Of a stretch of 64,000 nucleotides of DNA, positions 27,087 to 40,000 are shown piece by piece. Position 1 is the first letter of the stretch. Each line of letters begins with the position of its first letter. This DNA is from Erythrophleum ivorense (lineage: Eukaryota; Streptophyta; Magnoliopsida; Fabales; Fabaceae): contig JAIUCV010000009.1 of assembly GCA_026724425.1 (NCBI GenBank), positions 17,681,294-17,745,293 on the forward strand. The letters run 5' to 3'. The position numbers and the translations under genes were made by a program. A model generated the notes under the pieces. That model was given only the letters and a program-made list of their open reading frames with translations, searched no databases and was not told where the DNA came from.

Positions 27087-28496
27087 CCCTTTGCACTCTT
27101 GGGCAAAGCAAACTAAAATCAACAGAAAACAAGAGGAACAAAACAAAAGTGCAAAAGGTGAACGTTCTAATCACAAGCCAAAAGTAAACTAAAACATTCA
27201 ACATCTTTCTTATTCGAGTAATCATTACATGCATTAAGATTAAAGACATCATGGCAATTAACTTGACAAAAGAAAACCCAAGCTAGCAATCCCTTACCAA
27301 AGGCAATGTGTATATCACTCTCACTCAAAAGTGTTTAAGCTTGTATGTGCACTCAAAACCAACATATCCAAATCTCTTTCCAAAACCTTTGCAAAAATAT
27401 AAGCTCTCCACCACTAACAAGCAAATGCAAACATAAATCAAAAGGACTTTATTAGGTTGTATTGAGCTAAGGGAAAGAAAAAGGAAGGATCAAATGATAG
27501 GAAAAACCAAAATTGAATACCTTAGGAGAATGAAAATCAATGCCACATAAGATAATATGGAATGAAAGAAACAAGACAAATAAAACTTGGATAGGGCCAT
27601 TATTCTTTTTTTTTCATTTTTGTTTATTTCTATTTCTATTTTTTTTTTCTATGAATATATACCTTTATTCTTTTCTTTGTTTGTTTCTTTCTTGTATATA
27701 CTTGTTTTCTTTCAACTTTTTTTTCTTTTTCTTTGAATATATGACCCAAATTCTAACTATTTACATGTTCTTTCATCCAAAACAAGTAAGTTGACATGCT
27801 CATAAACTTCTAAGACATTCAACAAGGGTGATGGCTATGGGTTAAAAGAAAGAAAGCAAATAAAGGCCCAAAGGGGCAAAACAAGGGATAAAATGCATAA
27901 AAGGGTAGGTTTTTTTTTTTAGCAGGATAAAACAAAATGAATGCCTTTATCATTTCTATGTATGCAAATGCACAAAATGTGGTCTCAAACAAGATTTAAG
28001 CCACACTCTAGAGCAAGAAATGGATAGGTGGTATACACACATGAAAAGAAGTATGCAATAGCTCAAAAATCTCACTAGGTCATGATTACTAGCCTAGATC
28101 TACCCAAGTCAGAACAATTTCCATTTAGCTTTATTTACTTAAAACATGATCAATTACTCTTCAAATCAAGAATGTATCTTATCTAAGCCACTTGAAGCTT
28201 GCAATTGTCACATTCAAAACAAAATTTTTATAAATTTCCAAAAAAAATTCTATATTTTTTTTTTCAAAAATTTTCTTTTGACCACACAAAATCTATACAA
28301 ACCAAGAACTCAACAAAACTATTTACATGCAAAATTAAAGCATCCCTCCCCCACACTTAAACAATGTATTGTCCTCAATGCATAGCAAAACAGCAAATCA
28401 TAGACAAATAATATCCAGCACAGCCTAGCTTAGTAAGATGACAATGTAAAGTAAAAAGAGTAAAGGGAAGGAATACGACCAGGGCTACATGGCATC
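27087..28496 (-). other. Noncoding tail of element 2 between integrase and PPT, with a second G-rich tract
   Basis: About 1.4 kb with long T-runs (27600-27740, 27908-27920, 28250-28262) and no ORF resembling the envelope-like gene of some Athila elements. On the minus strand, ATTGAGGACAATAC is followed by TAAGTGTGGGGGAGGG at 28345-28380. This is nearly the same as the true PPT 1.25 kb further on and matches the tract after pol in element 1. It could be an internal priming site; that role is inference. Confidence 0.6.
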
Positions 28497-29590
28497 CTAT
28501 AGTGCAGCAACCTCCACTGCTTGAGTGGGGTATCCTTCATAGAATGGTTTCAAGTGGTGCCCATTGACTTTGAAGCATCTCCCAGTTGGCTCCCTTTGGA
28601 TTTCTACAACTCCATAAGGAAAAACATTAGTGACAATAAAAGGCCCCTCCCATCTAGAGCGGAGCTTTCCAGGCATTAACTTCAATCTAGAAACATAAAG
28701 TAACACTTTTTGGCCCACTTGAAATTCTTTTCTCACTATAAACTTATCATGGATAGCCTTGGTTCTTTCCTTGTAGATCCTAGAATTTTCATAGGCTTCT
28801 CTTCTAATCTCCTCAAGCTCTTACAATTGCAATTTCCTTTCAACACTAGCACTAGCAAGATCTAGATTGCACCTCTTAATCACCCAATATGCCTTATGCT
28901 CCACCTCTACCAGCAAGTGACATGCTTTCCCAAAGACTATCCGGTATGGAGACATTCCAATAGGGCTTTTATATGCTGTGCGATATGCCCAAAGTGCATC
29001 ATCTAATCTCTTGCTCCAATCCTTTTGGTTGGGTTGCACAGTCTTCTCTAAAATGAGCTTAACTTCTCTATTGGAGATCTCTACTTGGCCATTTGTTTGA
29101 GGGTGATACGGAGTAGCCACCTTATGCATCACACCATACTTGCTAAGCAAGCTTTGCATACTCTAATTGCAAAAATGAGTGCCTTGATCACTGATGATGA
29201 CTCTTGGAATCCCAAATCTACAAAAAATGTAGGACCTGACAAAAGAAACCACTACAAAAGAATCATCAGTATGAGTGGGGATTGCCTCAACCCACTTTGA
29301 CACATAATCCACAGCCAACAGAATGTATAGATAGCCAAATAAAATAGGGAAAGGCCCCATGAAATCTAAACCCTAAATATCAAAAAATTCATAGAACAAA
29401 AGAGGTTGTTGTGGCATCTCTTGCTTCCTAGAAAGATTACCCACAAATTGACATCTTGAACAATTTTTACAAAACACATGGGATCATGGAATAAGGTAGG
29501 CCAAAATAACCCACTATCTAACACTTTCCTAGCAGTACGCTTAGCACTAAAATGCTTCCCACATGCAAGAGTGTGACAAAAATGCAATAT
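28497..29590 (-). pseudogene. Integrase (element 2 pol)
   Basis: In sense order: a zinc-binding region with a CHTLACGKHF block near 29575 and CKNCSRC near 29460, catalytic aspartates in GLDFMGPFP near 29360 and ISDQGTHF near 29180, and the catalytic glutamate in NGQVEISNRE near 29090, the D,D-35-E pattern. DDALWAYRTAYKSPIGMSP follows near 29000. The C-terminal module LRSRWEGPFIVTNVFPYGVV lies near 28660-28600, and the protein ends at a stop at 28497-28499. No chromodomain is present. A frameshift near 29450 and stops near 29385, 29161 and 28820 inactivate it. Conserved residues outside the breaks are intact, so loss is fairly recent compared with element 1. Confidence 0.92.
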
Positions 29591-30160
29591 GGACTCATGT
29601 TCATGCTATGGAACACATCGCCTAATCACTTGATCACTACCTATATGCCATAAATCAGGATCATCCAGATATAGTACCTAGCCTCTCTCTTAAATTTAAC
29701 TAATTGGTTTTTATTCAAATGAGCAGGTAAAATAGATGCAGCTAGATAATTAGCTATATCAGCATACCAAGGAACAGACATACCAACCACATAAAGCTTA
29801 TCATCAGGAAAATCATCTAAGGGTGGAGAAGATGTTACCAAAGGTGTTTCAATCCTACTCAGGTGATCAGCTACCATATTCTCCACACCACTCTTGTCAT
29901 GGATCTCCACATCAAACTCTTGTATCAATACTACCCATCTAATTAAGCGGGGCTTGGAGTCCGGCTTCTTGAACAAGTACTTGATAGCTGAGTGATCTAT
30001 AAAGACGATCACATTCGTGTGGATGATGTAGGATCAGAATTTCTCTAGCCCAAAGACAATTGCAAATAACTCCTTCTCTGTGGTGGTGTAATTAGCCTTA
30101 GTAGCATCCAAGGTTCTTGAGGCATAGGCTATGACGTTGTCTTTTCTCCACTTTTTGGGC
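29591..30160 (-). pseudogene. RNase H and linker (element 2 pol)
   Basis: After a frameshift near 30150 the translation runs DNVIAYASRTLDATKANY, TTTEKELFAIVFGLEKF, then, past a TGA near 30033, IVFIDHSAIKYLFKKPDSKP and RWVVLIQEFDVEIHDKSGVE. VADHLSR follows near 29865. These are the RNase H and connection motifs of Ty3/gypsy pol. Downstream, a one-base loss near 29690 shifts the frame before the integrase zinc region. RNase H removes the RNA strand during cDNA synthesis. The RNase H start (LLCDASDYALGAVLAQ) lies just upstream in the previous frame, near 30205-30165. Confidence 0.9.
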
Positions 30161-31444
30161 AAGAACTGCACCTAGTGCATAATCTGAAGCATCACACAGG
30201 AGCTCAAATGGAAGGCTCCAATCAGGCGGCCGAATGATGGAAGGTGTAGTAAGTTTCTTTTTCAACACATCCCAAGCACACTTGCAAGAATTATTAAAAT
30301 TAAAATCCACATCTTTCTGCAATAAATGAGACAATGGCAATGTTATCTTACTAAAATCCTTAATGAATCTTCTGTAAAATCCAGCATGCCCAAGAAAAGA
30401 ACACACATCTTTCACACAAGAAGGATATGGAAGAGATGAAATGATATCAACTTTAGCTTTATCTACTTCAATGCCATCATAAGAAACAACATGTCCTAAA
30501 ACAATTCCTTTCCTAACCATGAAATGGCATTTCTCAAAATTCAGCACAAGATTATATTTAATGCATCTTTCCAAAACCTTATCCAAATCAGCTAAGCATG
30601 CATCAAAAGAATCACCATAAACAGTGAAATCATCCATAAAAATTTCCATGCAATGCTCAAGTAAATCAGAAAATATGAAAACCATGCAACGCTAAAAAGT
30701 GCTCGGTGCATTACATAAGCCAAATGGCATGCGTCTATATGCAAAGGTTCCAAATGGACATGTAAATGTGGTCTTATCCCGATCCTCAGGTGCAATACAA
30801 ATATGAAAATATCCCAAAAAACCATCCAGAAAGCAATAATGGGACCTACCAGCAAGTCTCTCTAACATCTGATCAATAAAAGGGAGAGGGTAATGATCCT
30901 TCCCAGTCACAGAATTCAATTTCCTATAGTCTATACAGACCCTCCAACTATTCTGGACCCTAGTAGGAACTAATTCACCCTCATCATTACGCATCACAAT
31001 AAGACTAGTCTTTTTTGGGACTACCTGAACTGAACTAACCCACTGGCTATTAGAAATAGGGTAGATTATACCTGCAGAAAGAAGTTTAGAAACCTCTTTC
31101 TTTACCACATCAAGAATCAATGGGTTGAGTTGCCTCTGTGGCTGTCGCATAGCTATGGCACTATCCTCTAGCAAAATTTGATGCATGCATACATCAGGAC
31201 TGATCCCAGGAATATCACTGAGTATCCATCCACTAGCTTTCATCCTTTGCTTTAGTACCTCAAAGAGGCAAATTTCCTCTTCCATGGCTATGTCACTGGC
31301 CACAATAACTGGTAACTTCTCACCTTCTTTTAAATAGACATATTTCAATGAGTCAGGAAGCAGCTTTAACTCCAAAGAAGGAGCTTGCTCAGCTGAAGGT
31401 ATGAGCGGCTTCAGATCAATGTCAGCCAAACTAGAGACCTGCAC
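30161..31444 (-). pseudogene. Reverse transcriptase (element 2 pol)
   Basis: One frame covers the RT domain with a single internal stop, a TAG at 30689-30691 where relatives have Q (FQRCM). Landmarks in sense order are KKEVSKLLSAGIIYPI near 31110, RVCIDYRKLN near 30945, PLPFIDQMLERLAGRSHYCF near 30880, the first catalytic aspartate block FLDGFLGYF near 30825, TTFTCPFGTFAYRRMPFGLC near 30765, and the active-site block FMDDFTVYGD near 30640. The FMDD core is intact. NLVLNFEKCHFMVRKGIVLGH and GFYRRFIKDFSK follow. It copies the element's RNA into DNA. The ~140 upstream residues are a protease-RT linker. Confidence 0.94.
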
Positions 31445-33025
31445 TAAAGGCTCACAAACAGAAGAGAAGACTTTCCCAACTTAGGAATCATCAGCAGCAA
31501 CAGTGATAGCAGAAAAATCAGGATATACATCACAATCCACAGAATCATCAACAGAAGTAGTGCCATCAGTAACACTCAAATCCAAAACAGAATCAAAAGC
31601 ATGATCAAGACTAATTAACAATTCAGAATCAGGTAATGAACACATATCAACCTCATCTACAGCATCAATCACACTAAGTAACTAAGAAAATCCATCTGAA
31701 TCAATGGAAGTGGTAGATAAATGGTCACTAGCACCACTATTATCATAAACAGGCACAGAAAAATCATCTCTAGCAAGTCTAGCATTCTTAATAAAATCAG
31801 TGAAAACATCAATATCAGCAAGATCTATGCTAGAGCAATCATCACAACTATCAGTTTCAAGACATGAACAAGAGATAGAATCATCTAAACCAATAATATC
31901 ACATGATCTACTCAACATGCTATCTCTAAAGTCCATAGCAGAATTAGCAACAAGTATATCAATAAGACTAACCCCTGTCTCAGCACAATCATCCAAAGGG
32001 TGTCTCATAGAATCAAGTACATCAAATCTAATGATATTTCCAGCAAATTCCATAGTCAAAGTACCAACATGCACATCTATCACAGCCCTAGCAGTTTTAA
32101 GGAAAGGCCTACCTAAAATCAAAGATGAATGTCCCTTTTGCCTAAACTTACTATCATCCATATCAAGAACATAGAAGTCTACAAGGAATATGAAATATTT
32201 TACCTTAACCAAGACATCCTCTAAGACTCCTTTTGGGACCACACAACGTCTATCAGCAAGGGAAGCGATCAGGCTAGTAGGCTTGAGATCTACTCCTTGA
32301 AGTTGAGAAAAGACTGATTTGGGCATAACATTGATTGTTGTCCCTAGATCTGCCAAAGCATCTGAAAACTCAATCTCACCAATGGTGCATGGTATGAGAA
32401 AACTACCAGGATCCTTACACTTCACTTGCATTGGCATCTGATACAGAGAAGAGACAATTGCCCCCAAATTAACTTTACCATCATGCTTAAGCCTTCTTTT
32501 TATGGTGCATAACTCCTTCAAAAACTTTGCATACTTAGGTACTTGTGCAACCAAGTCAACTAGTGGAACATTGATCACCACCTTTTTGAAAATGTCATAG
32601 ACCTCTTTAAACATCTCAGGTTCCTTTTTCATTCTCTCGGTCTTAACTACCCTAGTAGGAAAGGGTAGAACCTGTCTGCTCAATTCCTCTTCTTTCTTCT
32701 TTTGCTCTTCTTGTGGTGCTACTTGTGTTTTTACTAAAGTGGACTTATGCTGTGATGTAGAGGTGGAAGCAGAATTATCAATGATAGCATCCTTGTCCTT
32801 GGAAGCATAGGTGGCAACAGGATCTGCAAAGGTGACCGTCTTGCCACTTCTAAGAGAGATAGCATTAACTCCACCATGGTTAGGATTCTGTGGGGTCCCA
32901 ACATTTGGATTAACAACCACCTGGGATGGAAGCTTTCCTGAACCTTGACTTTGCATGTTACTAATTGTATTAGACAACTGCCCAAGCTGAGTTTGAAGAG
33001 TTTGAATCCCTTGTCTATGTTGCAA
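31445..33025 (-). pseudogene. Aspartic protease with flanking linker (element 2 pol)
   Basis: The frame of 33025-31682 is open for 447 codons. It holds the end of Gag (NAISLRSGKTVTF), a charged linker, then the protease. DLGTTINVMP at about 32351-32322 contains the catalytic aspartate. Athila-type elements carry DLG where most retroviral proteases have DTG. LILGRPFLKTARAVIDVHVG near 32110 is the flap and C-terminal region. An acidic linker continues to 31482, with stops at 31679-31681 and 31478-31480. The enzyme cuts Gag-Pol into its parts. The protease domain itself contains no stop. Confidence 0.9.
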
Positions 33026-34462
33026 ATCCTTTTGCTATTGTTCCTTCTCTGTTTGGTCCAATCTATCCATCAAAAGCTTTATCATAGTATCCATCTTATT
33101 TTCCAACCTTGAACTCTCTTCTTGAATAGGCACAGTTTGCCTAACTGGTTAGAACATCTGATTACTAGAACCAGCACCTTGATTAAACCGTTGTTGCTGA
33201 GGTTGGCCACTACCATATCTAAGGTTTGGGTGATCACGCCATCCAGGATTATATGTGGTAGAATATGGATTATATTTCTGGCCACCTTGATTCATAGGCT
33301 TAGAAAGATACACAGCATTGCAAGGCTCAGCTTTATCATTCAAGAATGGGCAAGCATTAGTAACATGAGTAGCTAATAAGCAAATGGAGCAAAATGGGCC
33401 AACTAGAGCTGAAGAGCTCGAATGTGGGGTGAAAGAACTAGAAGATCCCATAGAATTTGCCATGTTAGAAGGATTATGCAATTAGAGCATAGCCATTTTC
33501 TCCATAATAGATGCAAGCTTATCTATTTTGCTCTCAAGACGAGACTCAGAAACTAAGGAATATGACCCAACTTCATTCACTCTAGCTTGTTGTCTAATAC
33601 CAAATTGTTGAGTATTCTCAGCTTTCTTTTCAATCAATTCCCAAGCAGCATTAACAGTCAAATGAAGAAGAGCACCTCTAGCAGCAGAATCTAATAAATC
33701 TCTCTCCAGAGGCAAAAGACCTTCATGAAAGTATTGTATCAATAAAGTATCTGGGATCTGGTGATGAGGGCAGCTAGATAACAATGTCTTAAACCGCTCC
33801 CAATACTCATGCAAGGACTCCCCAGGCATTTGTTGGCAACCACATATTTCCTTCCTAATAGAGGAAGTGCAAGATGCTGGGAAATACTTCTCCAAAAATA
33901 TCTTCTTAAGCTGGTCCCATATAGTTATGAATCCAGGGGGTAATCAAAGCAACCAATTCTTAGTAGACCCCTCTAAGGAAAATGGGAAGGGACGCATCTT
34001 AATCTAATCCTCAGACACACCGCTAGGCCTCATCGCAGTGCAAATCATGTGAAAAGTCTTCAAATGATTGTATGGATCTTCACTTGCAAGTCCATTAAAT
34101 TTAGGAAGTAAGTGTATAAATCCAGGTTTCAACTCAAGATCAGTATTAATATCAGCATAATTAATGCACCAATTTTGCAAATGCAAATCAGGTGAAACCA
34201 ACTCTTTAATGGTCCTAGTAGGAACATTATCAACATTGACATTAGCATGCTCTAAACGTGCGTGATTATTTACATTACCCTCATTATCTTCCATTTTGGT
34301 TTCAGAATCAGAAGCAGAAGAATCAAAAGATGACTCAATAGAACAAGATTTAGAAGAACTACTACCTACAAGATTACTAACTTTAACTCTTCTTCGCTGA
34401 TGAAATGTCCTCTCAATTTCAGGATCAAAGTCAAATAATTTTTCAAAAGAGGATCGAGTCGT
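33026..34462 (-). pseudogene. Gag (element 2), with lost start and in-frame stops
   Basis: Gag reads in the same frame as pol. Its N-terminal block FDPEIERTFHQRRR near 34430-34390 precedes the first remaining ATG at 34294. In frame, the likely original start is now ACG at 34460-34462, just after an upstream stop; that start is inference. PGFIHLLPKFNGLASEDPYNHL near 34120 and ICGCQQMPGESLHEYWERFK near 33845 are capsid-type motifs. CSICLLATHVTNAC near 33390 is a C-X2-C-X4-H-X4-C zinc knuckle that binds RNA. Stops at 34001-34003, near 33940, at 33482 and near 33145 mostly fit CAG, CAA or CGA mutated by C to T. Gag would form the particle. Confidence 0.9.
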
Positions 34463-34902
34463 ACAACATCAACAAAGTAGGATTAAAGCAGTAAATAAAA
34501 AAAATTGCAAAATATTCAAACTACCAAAGAAATAAATCCAAAGCAACCTAAAAGACTTAATACACACTAGGAAACTCATAAAATATTTAGAAAACACAAG
34601 AAAAATCACACAAAAATTCAAAAAGAAAATATGGAAAAATTAGAAAAATTCGCAAAAATAAACGAAAATTCAGAAAAGTAGTCAAAATGATTGAATTTGC
34701 CCTAAAACCACTAGACCTAATACTAAAAAGTATTAGTCTTGCTCAGAACACCCAAAAACCTTAAAATACCAAAGATCATAATTTTCTAGGCAATGACAAA
34801 CAAAATTCCAGCACAAAGCACTTAGAAAAATCCAACTGAAATGACAAAAATCAAAATAAAGAAAACAGGGGAAAACACCTAAAAACTCAAACTAAAACTA
34901 TT
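34463..34902 (-). other. Untranslated leader of element 2
   Basis: About 440 bp of A-rich (plus strand) sequence lies between the PBS and the gag frame. It has no ORF. This is where packaging signals would lie, but none can be named. Confidence 0.6.
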
Positions 34903-34922
34903 GCTCCCTAGTAACGGTGCCA
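34903..34922 (-). other. Primer-binding site of element 2 (tRNA-Asp-like)
   Basis: Minus strand TGGCACCGTTACTAGGGAGC begins four bases after the LTR end. It resembles TGGCGCCGTTGCCGGGGA, the tRNA-Asp-type site common in plant Athila/Tat elements, with a few transitions. Confidence 0.8.
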
Positions 34923-37024
34923 AAATTGATGATGCCTTAGTCACTTAAGTACTCAGTTAAACTAAAATTGAATTAATGTAGTATGAGTCAACCCTAGGTC
35001 ATCATTCTTCCCAATGAGCAACTTGGGGGTTAGTTTGAATTGATTTTAGATGATTAATTGATGCAAATTCTAAAAAAAATCTCTACACTAAATGCAAAAT
35101 TAATTGAACTAAATGCATGCAAATGAGGGGGTTTTGAATTAAGAAATTAAATCTCAACTAAAATAGAAAAACCAAATAAGTAATTAAACTGGAATGTTCT
35201 AAATTGAAATTAAAGTGATTTTGAAAATGCTAAGAACAAATAGGAGGCAACCAAGGTTTTGCAAGGGGATTTCGGCTCTCATCACTCACCAAAGATTGAT
35301 TGAGACCAAGAGGAGTAATTGGATAATAGACTAATGTAATTAATTAACTCAATCCAAGGATAGGAAACCCTAAACTCAAATGCATATTGCTTGACTTAAC
35401 TAGGAAACCCTTAGTTAATTCAAGTAATTTGCAAGTAATTGAGCCAATGAAACACATCAAATCCTTCAACAATTGGATTCAATTAATTCTGGAAATTTGA
35501 TTTCAATTACCTAATTGAACAATTAAGCAATCATACTACCTAATTCAACAATCAAGTAGCACAAAAGACCAAGATATGCAATTAAAATCATAACATTAAT
35601 CAAATCAATACAAGAGAACTCAAACCTCAATCCAACCAACATTATAAGGTCTAGAAAATCAAAATTCTAGCAAATACAAAACATAAATTCAATCCTAATT
35701 AACCAATTCCAATTACAATCCAAGATAAAATAATTGTTCAACCTAAAACTAGAACTCAACATTCAATGCACATAAAAATTCCTAAAACTAGAAAATCTCT
35801 AAGTTCTTGAAATTTAAAGAGGAAAAGGTAGGAAAAATAAACTCCCCCAATGGTTTTCAATCTAATTAATCTAAGAGTTCAAGCTTCCTCCTCCATGCTT
35901 CACCTTGGTGCCACCTTTAATTAATTAAGCTCCCATTGATTTTGTGCTTCTAAAATCCCTCAAGCTTTCTGCCATAAAGAGAGAATGAAGGAAAATAGAG
36001 ATGATGGTGGTTCAGCTGGAAGGCAACGTGCTGTACAGAGGCAAGGAAGAGTCACAATAGCAATTCCATCATCTCCTGGCATTGACTCCCCCTGCTGAAG
36101 TCTAGGCGTTAACTGCCAACTTCTCCCAAGCGCTGGCATTGCGTGAAGTCTAACTTCACTTTGTGTCCTGGTCTGTGTCAGTACCAACGCTTGAGAAGAC
36201 AAAAAAATAATTCCCCCATCTCCTTCCAGTCCCTCGGCATTCTTGCTTCAGTATTGTTCGGCGCCCAGTAGTAATTCGAACTCAGAGAAAACAAACAATC
36301 CAAAAGGATGCCATCCGTCCTTGCCTCCAGGTCCAGCGTCTCACAGTCTACTGTAGTCCAGAGAAGGAAATATGAACTAATGAAGGATGAATGAAAATAC
36401 TCTGCAGCTCCTACTCTCCAGCGTCTCCTCCACTCCAGTTTGATGGCCAGAAGTCGAAGAATAATGCAGCAATTCAATTCATCCTCCCAGTGCGCTTTCT
36501 TCTTCTGTGTGCGTCCAGTGTGAAGAAAAATATATGAATCTAGCCCTCAGCTACTGCGGTCCTGAAGGAACCCAAAACTCTCCTTGAAGCCTCTAGTATC
36601 TCCTTTCGGCCTCCACCCCACTGGTCACGTTCCCTCCTTTTCTGCACCAGGAAAAAAAAAGTCCAATGAAAACCTAATAAACTAATTACAAATATGCCAT
36701 TATCAGAAATTAATAAAAGTCAGAAAATCATGCTCCAATCTTAACCCTTGATCCACTTTAATTTCTTAATTTACTTGCCCAAAAATTCTGCACAAAATTA
36801 ATAAACGTTTTAAAGATTGCAAATAATCAACTCATCAAAGAATTATGGAGAATAAAATATTAGCAATTTAAACCCAAAAATTCTCCTAATTAATTCAAAA
36901 TTATATTATTTTTCAAAATTAACCATAAATTCAAATATTGCATAATAAATCCATTTAAGCTCAAATTAATCATTAAAAACAATAATAAATGTGGATAAAA
37001 ATATATGAAAATTCATCCTCCCAG

Positions 37025-40000
37025 AAGCCGAAGAATAATCAGCAATTCAATTCATCCTCCCAATGCGCTTTCTTCTTCTGTGTGCGTCCAGTGTGAAGAA
37101 AAATATATGAATTCAGCCCTCAGCTACTGCAGTCCCGAAGGAACCCAAAACTTTCCCTGAAGCCTCCAGTATCTCCTTTTGGCCTCCACCCCCCTGGTCA
37201 CGTTCCCTCCTTTTCTATACCAGGAAAAAAAAAGTCCAATAAAAACCTAATAAACTAATTACAAATATGCCATTATCAGAAATTAATAAAAGTCAAAAAT
37301 CATGCTCCAATCTTAACCCTTGATCCACTTTAATTTCTTAATTTACTTGCCCAAAAATTCTGCACAAAATTAATAAATGTTTTAAAGATTGCAAATATTC
37401 AACTCATCAAAGAATTATGGAGAATAAAATATTAGCAATTTAAATCCAAAAATTCTCCTAATTATTCAAAATTATATTATTTTCCAAAATTAATCATAAA
37501 TTCAAATATTGCATAATAAATCCATTTAAGCTCAAATTAATCATTAAAAATAATAAAACTGTGGATAACAAAATATGAAAATTGATCCTCCCAGAAGCCG
37601 AAGAATAATCAGCAATTCAATTCATCCTCCCAGTGTGCTTTCTTCTTCTGTGTGCGTCCAGTGTGAAAAAAAATATATGAATTCAACCCTCAGCTACTGC
37701 AGTCCCGAGGGAACCCAAAACTCTCCCTGAAGCATCCAGTATCTCCCTTCGGCCTCCACCCCCCTAGTCACGTTCCCTCCTCTTCTGCACCAAGAAAAAA
37801 AAAGTCCAATGAAAACCTAATAAACTAATTACAAATATGCCATTATCAGAAACTAATAAAAGTCAAAAAATCATGCTCCAATCTTAACCCTTGATCCACT
37901 TTAATTTCTTAATTTACTTGCCCAAAAATTCTGCACAAAATTAATAAATGTTTTAAAGATTGCAAATATTCAACTCATCAAAGAATTAAGGAGAATAAAA
38001 TATTAGCAATTTAAATCCAAAAATTCTCCTAATTAATTCAAAATTATATTATTTTCCAAAATTAGCCATAAATTCAAATATTGCATAATAAATCCATTTA
38101 ACCTCAAATTAATCATTAAAAACAATAATAAATGTGGATAAAAATATATGAAAATTCATCCTCCCAGAAGTCGAAGAATAATGCAGCAATTCAACTCATC
38201 CTCCCAGTGCGCTTTCTTCTTCTGTGTGCGTCCAGTGTGAAGAAAAATATATGAATCTAGCCCTCAGCTACTGCAGTCCCGAAGGAACCCAAAACTCTCC
38301 CTGAAGCCTCTAGTATCACCTTTTGGCCTCCACCCCCCTGGTCACATTCCCTCCTTTTCTGTACCAGGAAAAAAAAAGTCCAATAAAAACCTAATAAACT
38401 AATTACAAATATGCCATTATCAGAAATTAATAAAAGTCAAAAAATCATGCTCCAATCTTAACCCTTGATCCACTTTAATTTCTTAATTTACTTGCTCAAA
38501 AATTCAGCACAAAATTAATAAATGTTTTAAAGATTGAAAATATTTAACTCATCAAAGAATTATGGAGAATAAAATATTAGCAATTTAAATCCAAAAATTC
38601 TCCTAATTAATTCAAAATTATATTATTTTACAAAATTAACCATAATTCAAATATTGCATAATAAATCCATTTAAGCTCAAATTAATCATAAAAAATAATA
38701 ATAACTGTGGATAAAAATATATGAAAATTCATCCTCCCAAAAGTTGAAGAATAATGCAGCAATTCAATTCATCCTCCTAGTGCACTTTCTTCTTCTGTGT
38801 GCGTCCAGTGTGAAGAAAAATATACGAATCTAGCCCTCAGCTACTGCAATCCCGAAGGAACCCAAAACTCTCCCTGAAGCCTCCAGTATCTCCCTTCGGC
38901 CTCCACCCCCCTAGTAACGTTCCCTCCTTTTCTGCCCCAGGAAAAAAAAAGTCCAATGAAAACCTAACAAACTAATTACAAATATGCCATTATCAGAAAT
39001 TAATAAAAGTCAAAAATCATGCTCCAATCTTAACCCTTGATCCACTTTAATTTCTTAATTTACCTGCCCAAAAATTCTGCACAAAATTAATAAATGTTTT
39101 AAAGATTGCAAATATTCAACTCATCAAAGAATTATGGAGAATAAAATATTAGCAATTTAAATCCAAAAATTCTCCTAATTATTCAAAATTATATTATTTT
39201 CCAAAATTAATCATAAATTCAAATATTGCATAATAAATCCATTTAAGCTCAAATTAATCATTAAAAATAATAAAACTGTGGATAAAAAAATATGAAAATT
39301 CATCCTCCCAGAAGCCGAAGAATAATCAGCAATTCAATTCATCCTCCTAGTGCGCTTTCTTCTTCTGTGTGCGTCCAGTGTGAAGAAAAATATATGAATT
39401 CAACCCTCAGCTACTGCAGTCCCGAGGGAACCCAAAACTCTCCCTGAAGCCTCCAGTATCTCCCTTCGGCCTCCACCCCCCTAGTCACGTTCCCTCCTCT
39501 TCTGCACGAGGAAAAAAAAAGTCCAATGAAATCCTAATAAAGTAATTACAAATATGCCATTATCAGAAACTAATAAAAGTCAAAAAATCATGCTCCAATC
39601 CTAACCCTTGATCCACTTTAATTTCTTAATTTACTTGCCCAAAAATTCTGCACAAAATTAATAAATGTTTTAAAGATTGCAAATATTCAACTCATCAAAG
39701 AATTAAGGAGAATAAAATATTAGCAATTTAAATCCAAAAATTCTCCTAATTAATTCAAAATTATATTATTTTCCAAAATTAGCCATAAATTCAAATATTG
39801 CATAATAAATCCATTTAACCTCAAATTAATCATTAAAAACAATAATAAATGTGGATAAAAATATATGAAAATTCATCCTCCCAGAAGTCGAAGAATAATG
39901 CAGCAATTCAACTCATCCTCCTAGTGCGCTTTCTTCTTCTGTGTGCGTCCAGTGTGAAGAAAAATATATGAATCTAGCCCTCAGCTACTGCAGTCCTGAA

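Noticed and set aside
27540..27794. 84-codon plus-strand ORF rich in F, L and S, looking like membrane segments
   Set aside because: It reads through T-runs in the noncoding tail of element 2, on the strand opposite to the element. Low complexity, not an envelope gene.
31800..32174. 124-codon plus-strand ORF
   Set aside because: Antisense to the protease-linker region of element 2, a shadow of the real frame.
35960..36477. Two overlapping minus-strand ORFs (80 and 99 codons) in the 5' LTR
   Set aside because: Not conserved as frames in the matching 3' LTR (26000-26520), which differs by frame-changing indels and stops.
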